64,000 nucleotides of DNA from Kitasatospora sp. NBC_01250 (GCF_036226465.1 NZ_CP108476.1:496001-560000); one strand, 5' to 3'. Positions 24,891-33,814 are shown, counted from the stretch's first letter. Numbers and translations are program-made. The notes: a model not told the origin generated them from the letters alone.

Positions 24891-26851
24891 GTACCGACAC
24901 GAGGCCCGCCGCGGGCCAGGACGAGGAACTCGTGTGGAAGGCCGACGCCCGCAAGGTCGAGGCCGCCGCCGCGATCAGCGTCGGCGCGATGGCCAGGCGC
25001 CTGCCCCAGCTGGTGGTACGGGCGTTCCGGCTGGCCTGGAGCGTCGAGCCGCGCTCGGTTGCGGTGCTGCTGGCCTGTCAGGTCGCCTCCGCCGTCCTCG
25101 GCGCGGCCGGACTGGCCGCCACGACCGGCACGATCGGCTCGCTGTTCGCCTCCGGACAGGTGTCGCAGCGCGTCGTCGCGGCGCTGCCGTCGATCGCGGT
25201 GATCGCCTGCGCGCTCGGGGTCCGCAGGCTGCTGGGGATCACCATCCAGACGATCACCGTGCGCCTGTCCCCCCGCATCGGGCGCGAGGCCGAGGCGACC
25301 GTGCTGCGCGCCACGATCGCCACCGAACTGGCCGCCTACGACACCGCCGGCTACAGCGACGACCTGGAGGCCGCCGACCGCGGCGCGGACACCTGTGCCG
25401 ACATCCTCGGCGAGGCGCAGAACCTCCTCTCCTCGGCCGGCTCGCTGGTCGGTGCGGCCGGCGTGCTGACCGTCCTGCACCCGCTGCTGCTGCCGCTGCT
25501 GGTGGTCGCCGCGCTGCCGCAGGGCATCGCTTCGGTCCGCGCGGCCCGGGTGCACTACCTGGCCGGCCGGGACGCGGTGGGCGACCGGCGGATCATGGCC
25601 AACCTGCGCTGGTACATCCACCTCAAGCGGCACGCGGACCAGGTGCGCTCCGACACCATGGGCGACTTCCTGATGGACAAGTACGACGCGGTGGGCCGCC
25701 GGCTGGACGCCAACGCCCGTCGCGCCGCCTCCCAGGCCGCCCGGGTGTCGGTCCTCGGGGCGCTCGCCTCCGGTCTCGGGTCCGGGACGGTGTGGCTGGT
25801 GATGCTGTGGCTGGTCGTCAGCGGGCGGATGAGCCTGTCGCACGGCTCTGCCGCGGTCGTCGCCCTCACCGCGGTCTCCAGCGCCATGACCGGGATCGTC
25901 GGGTACGGGGCCGACCTCTTCCGCACCGGCATGTACCTGGACGACTGGGCGGGCTTCCTCGACACCGCCGGCGGCTACGCCCTGCAGCGCGGCGCCATCG
26001 CCCCCACCGCCCCCGAGCGGATCACGGTGCAGGAGCTCAGCTACGCCTACCCCAGCTCCGAGCGCACCGCGCTGGACTCGGTGAGCCTGACCGTGCGGCG
26101 CGGGGAGATCGTGGCCCTGGTCGGCGAGAACGGCTCCGGCAAGACCACCCTGGCCAAGGTGCTCGCCGGGCTGTACGTGCCCGCACCCGGCCAGGGCACG
26201 GTGGAGTGGGACGGGACCGACACCCGCGCCATGGACCCGCACGCCCTGTGGCGGCAGGTCGCCGTCGTCCCGCAGGACTACGCGCACTGGATGCTCACCG
26301 CCCGCGAGAACATCACCCTGGGCCAGCCCACGGCCGAAGGCGAGGCCGCGGTGTGGCGCGCGGCCGAGGCCTCCGGCGCGGACGAGGTGATCGGCCAACT
26401 GCGCAACGGCCTGGGCACCCTGCTCGCCGTGGAGTGGATGGGCGGCGAGGAACTCTCGGGCGGGCAGTGGCAGCGCCTCGCGATCGCCCGTGCCTTCCAC
26501 CGGCCCGCCGGGCTGCTGATCCTGGACGAGCCCACCGCCGCCCTCGATCCGCGCGCCGAGCACCGGATCTTCGCCAACCTGCGCAGCCTCGCCCGCGACA
26601 AGGCGGTGATCCTGGTGACCCACCGGCTCACCAACGTGGAGGTGGCGGACCGGATCGTCGTCATGGAACGCGGCCGGGTGATCCAGCACGGCACCTTCCC
26701 CGAGCTGGTGGCCGAGCAGGGCGGCCGGTTCCGGGAGTTGTGGGACCTCCAGCACGACCGCACCGGCATCCCCGGCCGGCGGAACCCCTCGGCGCGGGAG
26801 AAGTCGGTGCGGGAGAAGTCGGTGCGCGAGAACGAGGAGCCCGTCCGGTGA
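24887..26851 (+). CDS. ABC transporter, fused permease and ATPase, peptide-exporter type
   Basis: A 654-residue half-transporter. Membrane helices lie at about residues 60-310; the ATPase domain at about 380-620 has Walker A GENGSGKTTL, Q-loop VVPQDYAHW, signature LSGGQWQRLAIARAF and Walker B LLILDEPTAALD. The GGQWQ variant of the signature and the ALDPRAEHRIF stretch are like those of RiPP exporters such as NisT and SpaT. There is no N-terminal peptidase domain. The end carries two copies of REKSVREKSVRE. It overlaps by ATGA the 29-codon ORF before it, and is convergent with the DoxX gene. The cargo is unknown. Confidence 0.9.
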   Translation: MSTDTRPAAGQDEELVWKADARKVEAAAAISVGAMARRLPQLVVRAFRLAWSVEPRSVAVLLACQVASAVLGAAGLAATTGTIGSLFASGQVSQRVVAALPSIAVIACALGVRRLLGITIQTITVRLSPRIGREAEATVLRATIATELAAYDTAGYSDDLEAADRGADTCADILGEAQNLLSSAGSLVGAAGVLTVLHPLLLPLLVVAALPQGIASVRAARVHYLAGRDAVGDRRIMANLRWYIHLKRHADQVRSDTMGDFLMDKYDAVGRRLDANARRAASQAARVSVLGALASGLGSGTVWLVMLWLVVSGRMSLSHGSAAVVALTAVSSAMTGIVGYGADLFRTGMYLDDWAGFLDTAGGYALQRGAIAPTAPERITVQELSYAYPSSERTALDSVSLTVRRGEIVALVGENGSGKTTLAKVLAGLYVPAPGQGTVEWDGTDTRAMDPHALWRQVAVVPQDYAHWMLTARENITLGQPTAEGEAAVWRAAEASGADEVIGQLRNGLGTLLAVEWMGGEELSGGQWQRLAIARAFHRPAGLLILDEPTAALDPRAEHRIFANLRSLARDKAVILVTHRLTNVEVADRIVVMERGRVIQHGTFPELVAEQGGRFRELWDLQHDRTGIPGRRNPSAREKSVREKSVRENEEPVR

Positions 26852-26908
26852 TCGACTCCCACGTGCTGACCGCGCCGACCGCGCGCGGGCCCGGGCGCCC
26901 CGTGCGGT

Positions 26909-27322
26909 TCAGCCGGCGAAGGATGCGGGGCCGAGGCGGCCCCACACCACGAAGGCGGCCAGGGCGAGGTAGGTCAGGTCCACCAGCACGAGCTTCCACT
27001 CGTGCCGCCGAATGCGGGTGATCGCCGCTCCGGCCATGATCACCACCAGGCCGAGGGCGGCCAGCGGCACCAGGACCGGCGCGATGCCGAGCACGGCCGG
27101 CAGCACCAGACCCGCCGCGGCCAGCACCTCAAGGGCGCCGATGGCCTTGACGCCACCGGCGCTGAAGTCCTCGACCCAGCGTCCGCTGTGCCCGACGGCG
27201 GCGATCCTCTCCTTCGGCGTGATCACCTTGAAGGCGCCACCGAGCAGGTAGGCGGCGGCCAGGATTCCGGCGACGGTCCACAGAGCGAGGTTCACGGTCC
27301 CGTTCCTCTCAGGGTTGTCCAT
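26909..27322 (-). CDS. DoxX family membrane protein
   Basis: The start is taken at MDNPERNGTVNLALWTVAG (ATG at 27322, GGAG 8 nt upstream), giving 137 residues; a GTG at 27295 would remove 9 residues. It has four membrane helices, with the DoxX feature LLGGAFKVITPKE in the first loop. DoxX-like proteins are small membrane proteins tied to thiol or quinone redox balance in some bacteria, but their role is poorly known. It lies convergent with the ABC transporter and upstream of no other gene. Confidence 0.85.
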   Translation of the reverse strand: MDNPERNGTVNLALWTVAGILAAAYLLGGAFKVITPKERIAAVGHSGRWVEDFSAGGVKAIGALEVLAAAGLVLPAVLGIAPVLVPLAALGLVVIMAGAAITRIRRHEWKLVLVDLTYLALAAFVVWGRLGPASFAG

Positions 27323-27388
27323 GCGCAGGGCTCCGTTGTCCCTGCTGCCCCTGTGAGACAGCACACTCCGGTGGTCTGTGACAGCCAG

Positions 27389-27432
27389 GCAGGTGACCTG
27401 CGTCTCCCTCGCGGAGGCGGCAGGTCACCTGC
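27389..27432 (-). terminator. hairpin terminator of the LCP gene
   Basis: Perfect 13-bp arms GCAGGTGACCTGC and GCAGGTCACCTGC enclose an 18-nt loop that itself can pair weakly. It lies 22 bp after the LCP stop (the gene reads leftward). It separates that gene from DoxX, which reads in the same direction. Confidence 0.75.
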
Positions 27433-27454
27433 TGACGTCGGCTCGGGCCGGCTG

Positions 27455-29182
27455 CTACGGCGCCGAGTTGGGCACCTTCGGGTTCTCCGCGAAGGCCTTG
27501 GTCGGGGAGCCGAACGGCGTGGTGTCCTCGGTGCTGACGTGGGCGCAGCTCTGCGATCCGCCGGCGTTGTCCGCGCTCGCGTCGCTCGGTGCGGCGACCG
27601 GTGCGGTGGGCGCGGGTGCCTGGGCGCCGGCGGCGCTGCCGGACGCGGCCGTCGTGGTGCCGCCGAAGCTGGTGCCGCTCGGCCAGTCAGAACCGATGTA
27701 CAGGTGCAGGGTGGCCGACGTACCGGTCGCGCGCAGCGCCGAGGACGGCAGTCCGAGGGTGCTGGCGACGGCCTGGGCGTCGGCGGCGTGGCTCGGCGCA
27801 TAGACCAGTTCGGTCGCCTCGACCGGGGCCGCGTTGCCGCTCTCCACCGCGTCCGTATAGCCCTTCTGCTGCAACACGGTGGCCACCGCGAGCGCGCGCC
27901 CGGAGGTGGCGCTGGCGTTGGAGACGTCCAGGTGCACGGCGGCGGTGTCGATGGCGGGCGCCGCCGGCGCGGCCGCGCTGGTGGCGGGGGCCGGCGCCGT
28001 CCGGCCGTCGGCCGAGGGCGCCGAGGGCGAGGCGGAGGGGGTGCCGCCGGAGAAGGACTGGTCGTTCTGGATCGCGGTGAAGACCTGCTGGGCGTCGGGG
28101 CCCAGCACCACGTCGTCCTTGAGGCCCACCACGGGCCCCTGGTACGGCAGGTTGGGGGTGGTCAGGAAGGTGATCTTGTTGGTCGGCACGTCGTTCAACT
28201 GGCCGGCCAGCGAGGTGAGATTGGTGATGCCGTCCAGGGCGGTGTCCACGGTGAGCGCCTTGGTCGCGGCGTTGGCCAGCGAGTAGAGCGCGGCCGGGTT
28301 GGTCAGCGTGTTGGCGCTCTTGAGCTTCTGGATCATCGCGGAGAGGAAGAGGTGCTGGGCCCCCTCGCGTCCGAGGTCGCTGCCGTTGCCGAAGCCGTGC
28401 CGGGTGCGCAGGAACTCCAGCGCCGACAGGCCCTGCAGGGTGTGGCTCCCGGAGGTCAGCTTGAGGTGCGAGTAGGGGTCGTAGACGTTGTTGTCGACGC
28501 AGACGTTCACGCCGCCGACCGCGTCCGACATGTTCACCACGCCGCCGAAGTCGATCATCATGAAGTGGTCGACGGTGATCCCGGTCAGCTGGTGGACGGC
28601 CGCCACCGTGCAGCCGGGACCGTACTGCAGGCTGCTGTTGATCAGCACCTGCCGGTCCCCCGAGTGGACCGCCCCGGTCGTCGGGTCCTTGCAGTCGGGC
28701 AGGTCCGTCACCGTGTCGCGCGGAATGCTGAGCACGGTGGCATTGGTGCGGTTGGCGGACAGGTGGACGACCATCTCGACGTCCGCATTGGCACCGGCGC
28801 CACCGCCGCCGCAGTCGCCGCCGATCTGGCAGTCCGTCGCGGAGGAGCGGGTGTCCGAGCCGATCACCAGGATGTTCTCCGGGCTGTTGCCCGCGGCGTC
28901 CTTCTTTTCAGGGGCCTGGGTCCCGGTGCCGGTGAACAGCGCGCTGCTCTTGATGTTGCCGTCGAGCTGGAAGTACACATAGCTGCCGCCACCGACCAGC
29001 AGGACCAGCACGACCGCCAGCGACAGCAGGACGACGCGCCTGGCCCGTCCCCGCTTCCGGCGCGCCTTGCGCCGCCCGGCCCGTCCACCGGCCGCCGCAT
29101 CCGTGGCCGCCGGGGAGGCGTCGCGGCCGTGTGCGGCGCGCCGGCGCTCGGCCGGCTCGGGGGATATTCGATGGTCAACCAT
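27455..29182 (-). CDS. LytR-CpsA-Psr (LCP) family protein with LytR_C domain
   Basis: A 575-residue membrane-anchored protein. The start is the ATG of MVDHRISPEPAE (29180-29182), with AGGA 6 nt upstream. A basic cytoplasmic stretch precedes one membrane helix (VVLLSLAVVLVLLVGG). The LCP domain shows ILVIGSDTRSSATD and FLRTRHGFGNGSDLGREGAQ, the Arg/Asp sites that bind polyprenyl diphosphate. A Ser/Ala/Pro-rich linker leads to a LytR_C domain (about 460-545). LCP enzymes transfer wall polymers, such as teichoic acid or arabinogalactan-like glycans, from lipid carriers to peptidoglycan. It is single, not in a glycan cluster. Confidence 0.94.
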   Translation of the reverse strand: MVDHRISPEPAERRRAAHGRDASPAATDAAAGGRAGRRKARRKRGRARRVVLLSLAVVLVLLVGGGSYVYFQLDGNIKSSALFTGTGTQAPEKKDAAGNSPENILVIGSDTRSSATDCQIGGDCGGGGAGANADVEMVVHLSANRTNATVLSIPRDTVTDLPDCKDPTTGAVHSGDRQVLINSSLQYGPGCTVAAVHQLTGITVDHFMMIDFGGVVNMSDAVGGVNVCVDNNVYDPYSHLKLTSGSHTLQGLSALEFLRTRHGFGNGSDLGREGAQHLFLSAMIQKLKSANTLTNPAALYSLANAATKALTVDTALDGITNLTSLAGQLNDVPTNKITFLTTPNLPYQGPVVGLKDDVVLGPDAQQVFTAIQNDQSFSGGTPSASPSAPSADGRTAPAPATSAAAPAAPAIDTAAVHLDVSNASATSGRALAVATVLQQKGYTDAVESGNAAPVEATELVYAPSHAADAQAVASTLGLPSSALRATGTSATLHLYIGSDWPSGTSFGGTTTAASGSAAGAQAPAPTAPVAAPSDASADNAGGSQSCAHVSTEDTTPFGSPTKAFAENPKVPNSAP

Positions 29183-29320
29183 GCGCGTCCTGTCCGAGGT
29201 TCCATGGCAAAGCCCGGGTCGAGGCCCCATCCTGCGTCGCCCGCATGAGAATTCCGTTGGCATGACCGCCCCCGCGCCGTCACCCGGGCGTCGACGAACC
29301 GATCCGGCGCGCGACGGTAC

Positions 29321-29503
29321 ATGCTCTCCGTCGACGACGGTTCGGGCCCGGTGCTGATCTTCGTCAACGTGCAGACGGGCATCGACGTCTCGCGCCTGGC
29401 GCTGGGCGATGCCGTCCGGGTGACCGGCTTCAGCAGCCGGTTCGACGACCACTACGAGATCGACCCGCGGTGGCCGCACGACATCGAGGCCGTCCGGAGG
29501 TAG
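29321..29503 (+). pseudogene. C-terminal OB-fold-like remnant of a larger secreted protein
   Basis: The frame reads LSVDDGSGPVLIFVNVQTGI, then LALGDAVRVTGFSSRFDDHY and EIDPRWPHDI before the stop. This is like the C-terminal nucleic-acid-binding-type OB strand block found at the end of some extracellular hydrolases or lamin-tail proteins of actinobacteria, in which VDDGSG, VRVTG and an EIxPR motif recur. No ribosome binding site or N-terminal part is present. The codon use is coding-like. It is probably the tail of a lost gene. Confidence 0.5.
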
Positions 29504-29669
29504 CCCCGGGGCGGGCCGGCGCGGGCCCCGCGGTCGCGCGGCCGGCCGGTTTGCCCCATACCGGCCCGTCGTTCCCTCCACCGTCGCCGGCTGTTCCCCC
29601 GCTGCTGGGCCGGGGTCGGCCTGTGCCTGCGAGCCTCCGGGCGATCCCCCGCCGGCTCAGGAGGCAGTA

Positions 29670-31247
29670 GTGGCACATCCCTCGCGCAGGACCGTTCTCC
29701 GCACCACGGCCGCGGCCGCGTCGCTCGCGGCCGCGCCCGGCTCCACCCTGCTGTGGAGCCGGCCCGCCGTCGCGGACACCCCCGGTCCCGAACAGGTGCA
29801 CCTCGGCTTCGGCAACGAGCCCTCGCGCGAAATGACCGTCTCCTGGGCCACCGCCGCCTCCGTGAGCCGTCCCCGGCTGCGCCTGGGCACGGCGAAGGGC
29901 GGGTTCGGGCGGGTCCTCGATGCGGAGACCCGCACCTACGTCGACGGCCTGAACAAGGTCGAGACCTACACCCACCGGGTCCGCCTGCACGGCCTGCAGC
30001 CCGACACCCCGTACGTCTACGAGGTGTCGCACGACGGCGCGACCCCCCGGCGCGGCACCTTCCGCACCGCCCCCGAGCCGGGCCGCACCGCGTTCCGCTT
30101 CACCAGCTTCGGCGACCTGGGCACCGGCTCCGCCGCCTTCAGCAAGTCCTCCATCCACGGCGCGGCGGCCGTGCGGCACGTCGAGCAGTTCGCGCCGCTG
30201 TTCCACCTGCTCAACGGCGACCTGGCGTACGCCAACAACAATCCGACCGTGCAGCCGCAGGCGTGGGACGCGTTCATGAACAACATGTCCGTCTCCGCCG
30301 CGAACCGCCCCTGGATGCCCGCCCCCGGCAACCACGAGGTGGAGGCCGGCGGCGGCGACCTCGGCTACGCCTCGTACCACACCCGCTTCGACCTGCCCGA
30401 CAACCACAGCCGCGACTACTGCGGCAACTGGTACAGCTTCCGGGTCGGCTCCGTGCTCTTCCTCTCCCTCGACGGCAACGACCTCGCCGTCGAGGACGAT
30501 GCCAGCATCGACCCGGCCACCGGCCGGTCCATCTACATCAGCGGCTACAGCGAGGGCGCCCAGCTGCGCTGGCTCGAGCGCACCCTGTCCCGCGCCCGGG
30601 CCGGCCACGACATCGACTGGATCGTGGCGTCGATGCACCAGTTCGCGATGTCCTCCTCCGCCACCAGCCACGGCGGCGACATGGGCATCCGCGAACAACT
30701 GCTGCCCGTCTTCGACCGCTACCAGGTCGACCTGGTGCTCTGCGGGCACGACCACGACTACGAGCGCACCTACGCCGTGCGCGGCACCGACCCCGGCAGC
30801 CTGCTGCGCCCGAGCGTGGTCAGCGACGAGATCCACGACATCGACACCTCCCAGGGCACCGTCCACCTGATCCTGGGCGGCGGCGGCACCGCGTCGAGCG
30901 ACGACACCTACCTCACCGGCCCCACCGCCGGGGGCGTGCCCGAGGCCTTCGTGCGCACCCAGCGCCTGACCTTCAAGGCGGACCCGGACGCGAAGGAGAA
31001 GGCCACCTGGTCGGCGGTCCGCGACCCCGACACGGCCTTCCCCTACGGGGTCGCGGTGTTCGACGTCGACCCCGGTGCGCTGGCCGGCGGGCGCACCACG
31101 ATCACCGTCAGCTACTACCACACGCCCGCCGCCACGGCGGCGGTCCCGGTCCCCGCCCCGGTGCTCTTCGACCGCTTCACCCTGCACCGCCTGCGGCGCG
31201 ATGCCAGGCCCGCCCACCACGGCGACCTGGCCACCGCGGGGCGCTGA
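29670..31247 (+). CDS. Tat-exported purple acid phosphatase family metallophosphatase
   Basis: A 525-residue protein starting at GTG with GGAGG 5-6 nt upstream. The N-terminus SRRTVLRTTAAAASLAAAPG is a twin-arginine signal. A Fn3-like domain at about 45-130 (QVHLGFGNEPSREMTVSWAT) precedes the metallophosphatase. The metal-binding motifs are GDLGTG, NGDLAYANN, PGNHEVE, MHQFAM and GHDHDYERTYA, which are the five blocks of the PAP family. It would hydrolyse phosphate esters outside the cell. There is no Pho box seen upstream. A bidirectional terminator follows at 31272-31299. Confidence 0.95.
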   Translation: MAHPSRRTVLRTTAAAASLAAAPGSTLLWSRPAVADTPGPEQVHLGFGNEPSREMTVSWATAASVSRPRLRLGTAKGGFGRVLDAETRTYVDGLNKVETYTHRVRLHGLQPDTPYVYEVSHDGATPRRGTFRTAPEPGRTAFRFTSFGDLGTGSAAFSKSSIHGAAAVRHVEQFAPLFHLLNGDLAYANNNPTVQPQAWDAFMNNMSVSAANRPWMPAPGNHEVEAGGGDLGYASYHTRFDLPDNHSRDYCGNWYSFRVGSVLFLSLDGNDLAVEDDASIDPATGRSIYISGYSEGAQLRWLERTLSRARAGHDIDWIVASMHQFAMSSSATSHGGDMGIREQLLPVFDRYQVDLVLCGHDHDYERTYAVRGTDPGSLLRPSVVSDEIHDIDTSQGTVHLILGGGGTASSDDTYLTGPTAGGVPEAFVRTQRLTFKADPDAKEKATWSAVRDPDTAFPYGVAVFDVDPGALAGGRTTITVSYYHTPAATAAVPVPAPVLFDRFTLHRLRRDARPAHHGDLATAGR

Positions 31248-31271
31248 CGACAGCCGGTCGGTTCGACCGTG

Positions 31272-31299
31272 CGAGGGGCCCCGTCGCCGGGGCCCCTCG
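31272..31299. terminator. bidirectional hairpin terminator
   Basis: Perfect 12-bp arms CGAGGGGCCCCG and CGGGGCCCCTCG enclose the loop TCGC. It lies between the convergent phosphatase gene and the secreted protein gene at 31306, so it likely ends transcripts from both sides. Confidence 0.8.
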
Positions 31300-31305
31300 G
31301 CTCGC

Positions 31306-31812
31306 TCAGCTGTAGAGCGCGACCCGCGGCGCGACGGTGCCCACAGCCCCCGTCGTGATCACGGTGAGCCGGTAGTGCTGGACGAGGGTCTCGCCGCTGT
31401 GCAACCGCTCCTTCGCCCGGGTCAGGTTCGTGTACAACGTCCCGGTCTGCGTGCCGAGCTGCACGGTCCGCCACTGGCCACTGCCGGTGAGCTGCTGAAC
31501 CTGGACGTCCGAGGGCTGGAGGAACGGCCCCGCATCCGGCGACAGCACGAGCAGCTGCGGCGCGACGATCTGGTCGGTCGACGTGGTGTTGCGGTAGGTG
31601 ACCGTGTACCCGAGCGTCTGGTGGCCGGTCGCCAGCGGGCTTGCAGGCAGGTTCACGAAGTCCGTCGGTGCGACGGGGAACCGGTCGGAGGCGGCGGAGG
31701 CCACAGCGGTCGGCGGCGCCGCCGCCATCGCCGGTCCGGTGGAAACGACGGCAGCGGCGACGGTGACTGCGGCGGCTGCGGTGACACCCAGGCGATTGCG
31801 CTTCGTCAGCAT
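31306..31812 (-). CDS. small secreted protein of unknown function
   Basis: A 168-residue protein with a Sec signal peptide (residues 1-30, AAAVTVAAAVVSTGPAMAAA). The mature part is a single domain rich in beta strands: LGYTVTYRNTTSTDQIVAPQ, then a Gly/Gln-rich strand and RLHSGETLVQHYRLTVITT. The pattern resembles the DUF11/cell-surface beta sandwich style, but no family is recognised. No Cys, LPXTG or lipobox is present, so it is likely released or loosely bound. It is convergent with the phosphatase. The function is unknown. Confidence 0.8.
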   Translation of the reverse strand: MLTKRNRLGVTAAAAVTVAAAVVSTGPAMAAAPPTAVASAASDRFPVAPTDFVNLPASPLATGHQTLGYTVTYRNTTSTDQIVAPQLLVLSPDAGPFLQPSDVQVQQLTGSGQWRTVQLGTQTGTLYTNLTRAKERLHSGETLVQHYRLTVITTGAVGTVAPRVALYS

Positions 31813-32394
31813 GCGCGAGACCCCTTTCGACTTCCTTGCGGGTCTGTCCGGGAGGGATGAACTCCCGGTGGAGTGGTCCTGTTTCGACGGCGGGGAGGGA
31901 TTTCACGTCAGGCTACTCCGTGACGGTACTCACGCGCCTGGGGAGCCCACTACGCTTCCTAGTAGCCCGCTTCGGGAGCATCGCCGCGCGGATCGCGGCC
32001 GTGCTCGCCGTCCGCGCCGCCGATCGCCGCGATCACCCCGCCGGTCGGCGTCCGTGCAGCTCAGCGCGGTGATCCTCGGCGGAAAAACCCAGCCGGGTAC
32101 GTGGTTTGAACCCCTGGGGCACGGGTACCGGGCCCGGCCGGGCGTCGGTCGGGGAGGCCCGCGACTACGACCCACCGTCGTATCAAGGCCCCTTGGATCG
32201 CGCCCCCGACCCCGCTAACAATGGCGAAGTCGCCAGATGCGGCGGAGGCCCGTCCACCGCCGCAGCTCCCGAACGGTGGTCTCTCCACAGCGAGACCGCC
32301 CCGGTGCCGACACCCCTGACCGCGAGGCCGCTTCGTCGTGCCTGCGGAACCCTCTGGGGGCGAGGCGCCCAACTGATGTGAGGTCGAACTCCAC
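31813..32394. other. 582-bp region without a gene, upstream of the SLT-like protein
   Basis: No coding frame with actinobacterial codon use was found on either strand. Near 31950-31980 the sequence is relatively poor in GC (CTACGCTTCCTAGTAGCCC), a possible promoter. The stretch 32080-32394 is long for a 5' leader of the SLT-like gene and has several GC-rich inverted segments. I looked for the c-di-AMP (ydaO) riboswitch that often precedes wall-hydrolase genes in Streptomyces and could not match its conserved blocks. Confidence 0.4.
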
Positions 32395-32784
32395 GTGCCC
32401 GTGATCTCCACCCGCATGCGCAAGTCCGCCGCCCTTCTCGCCTCCGCCGCCGGCATCGTCGCCATCGGCGCCGCCGTGGCCCCCACCGCCGCCTCTGCCG
32501 CCACCCCGCAGCAGATCGCCGCCAGCATCGTCCCCGCCGACCAGCTGGCCTCCTTCGACCAGATCGTCTCGCACGAGAGCGGCTGGAACGTCACCGCCAC
32601 CAACCCGTCCTCGGGCGCCTACGGCCTGGGCCAGGCCCTGCCGGGCAACAAGATGGCCTCCGCCGGCGCCGACTGGCAGACCAACGCGTCCACCCAGATC
32701 AAGTGGACGTACGACTACATGAACAGCCGCTACGGCAGCCCGAACCAGGCCTGGGCCTACTGGCAGGTCCACCACAACTACTGA
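32395..32784 (+). CDS. secreted SLT/aggregation-promoting-factor-like lytic transglycosylase
   Basis: A 129-residue protein with a signal peptide ending near residue 43 (APTAASAAT). The C-terminal domain has IVSHESGWNVTATNPSSGAYGLGQALP and YGSPNQAWAYWQVHHNY. The Glu in SHESGW is the catalytic residue of this lysozyme-like fold, with GAYGLGQ supporting. It would cleave the glycan strand of peptidoglycan outside the cell, as small secreted SLT-type proteins do in many Streptomyces. The start is a GTG at 32395; an ATG at 32416 (MRKSAALLASAAG) fits the signal peptide better. Confidence 0.88.
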   Translation: MPVISTRMRKSAALLASAAGIVAIGAAVAPTAASAATPQQIAASIVPADQLASFDQIVSHESGWNVTATNPSSGAYGLGQALPGNKMASAGADWQTNASTQIKWTYDYMNSRYGSPNQAWAYWQVHHNY

Positions 32785-32821
32785 TCACCCCGATCAGCGA
32801 CCCCCAGCGGGTCAACCCCTA

Positions 32822-32854
32822 GGGGCCCAGCACGCGACCCGCGCGCCGGGCCCC
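32822..32854. terminator. hairpin terminator after the SLT-like gene
   Basis: Arms GGGGCCC and GGGCCCC flank a GC-rich interior with a second short CGCG stem. It lies 38 bp after the SLT gene and 27 bp before the convergent NmrA-like gene, so it may serve both. Confidence 0.5.
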
Positions 32855-32881
32855 TCAGGCGTTCCCGGAGAGTCTGCGGTC

Positions 32882-33721
32882 TCAGCGGAACGCGGCGATG
32901 TTGCGCGCGGCCCAGTCGGCGAAGGGGCGCGGGGCCCGGCCGAGGACCCGCTGCACGTCCGGGCTGACGAGCAGCTCGGCCTCGTTCGGGGAGCCGAGGA
33001 TGTCCAGGGTGTCCTCGGCGAGCTCCACCGGCATGCTCCGGGCCATCGCGGCCCTGGCCTCGTCCCGGGTGAGGTCGTGGAAGCGCACCGGCGAGCCCAG
33101 CGCGTCGGCGATGGCCTGCGCCTGCTGGCGCGGCGTGATCACCGCCGGGCCGGTCAGGTCGTACACGCCGCCGGTGTACCGGTCCTCCAGCAGGCAGGCC
33201 GCCGCCACGTCGGCGATGTCCGCCGGGTCGACGACCGGCACCCCGACGTCGCCGAAGGGCGCGGCCACGGCCCGCTGCGTGCGGACGGACTCGGCCCACC
33301 ACAGCGCGTTGGAGGCGAAGCCGCCCGGCCGCAGGACGGCCCACTCCAGCCCGGACTCCCGCAGCACGTCCTCCAGCTCGCGCATCGCGATCCGCGTCGG
33401 GCCGAAGGGCCTGGTCGTCACGCCCTGCGAGGAGAGCAGCACGACCCGGCGGACCCCGGCGGCCCGGGCCCGGCGGATGATGTCGGCCGGATCGGCCCCG
33501 GCGGCGTGCAGGTCGCCGGAGAGCAGCAGGAACAGCGCCTTCGCCCCGGCCAGCGCGGGCTCCAGGCCGGCCGGCTCGGCCAGATCGGCCACCACGTGGC
33601 GGACACCCTGCGGCACCGCCGCCGCGTGCCGCGACACCGCCGTCACCTGCCGGCCCGCCTCGGCCAGCGCCTGCGTCAACGGCCGGCCCACGTTCCCGGT
33701 AGCCCCGGTCACCACGATCAT
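32882..33721 (-). CDS. NmrA/NAD(P)H-binding SDR-like protein
   Basis: A 279-residue atypical SDR. The N-terminus MIVVTGATGNVGRPLTQAL holds the GxxGxxG NAD(P)-binding motif, and VVLLSSQGV and WAVLRPGGF mark strands of NmrA/QOR2-type proteins. The catalytic Tyr-Lys of true SDRs is not apparent, as is usual for NmrA types. Members sense the NADP(H) state or reduce quinones. The gene is divergent from the HxlR regulator at 33815 across about 95 bp. That pairing is typical of HxlR-controlled quinone/aldehyde stress genes. Confidence 0.9.
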   Translation of the reverse strand: MIVVTGATGNVGRPLTQALAEAGRQVTAVSRHAAAVPQGVRHVVADLAEPAGLEPALAGAKALFLLLSGDLHAAGADPADIIRRARAAGVRRVVLLSSQGVTTRPFGPTRIAMRELEDVLRESGLEWAVLRPGGFASNALWWAESVRTQRAVAAPFGDVGVPVVDPADIADVAAACLLEDRYTGGVYDLTGPAVITPRQQAQAIADALGSPVRFHDLTRDEARAAMARSMPVELAEDTLDILGSPNEAELLVSPDVQRVLGRAPRPFADWAARNIAAFR

Positions 33722-33782
33722 CTTCAGCTCCTTGTGCGATGTGCTCTGGTGTCTCCGACGCTAGGAGAAGGAACTAACTCTT

Positions 33783-33806
33783 GGTAAGGGCATACCTGGA
33801 GGTAAG
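33783..33806. promoter_or_regulatory. candidate HxlR binding site between divergent genes
   Basis: Two GGTAAG direct repeats (33783-33788 and 33801-33806) and an inverted TACC (33793-33796) lie between the NmrA-like gene and the HxlR gene. The second repeat overlaps the ribosome binding site of the HxlR gene. The site is weak as a palindrome, so confidence is moderate. Confidence 0.45.
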
Positions 33807-33814
33807 CTCAGTAC

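Noticed and set aside
32080..32394. Possible c-di-AMP (ydaO) riboswitch upstream of the SLT-like gene
   Set aside because: I could not match its conserved blocks. CGCTAAC at 32211-32218 is too short to count.
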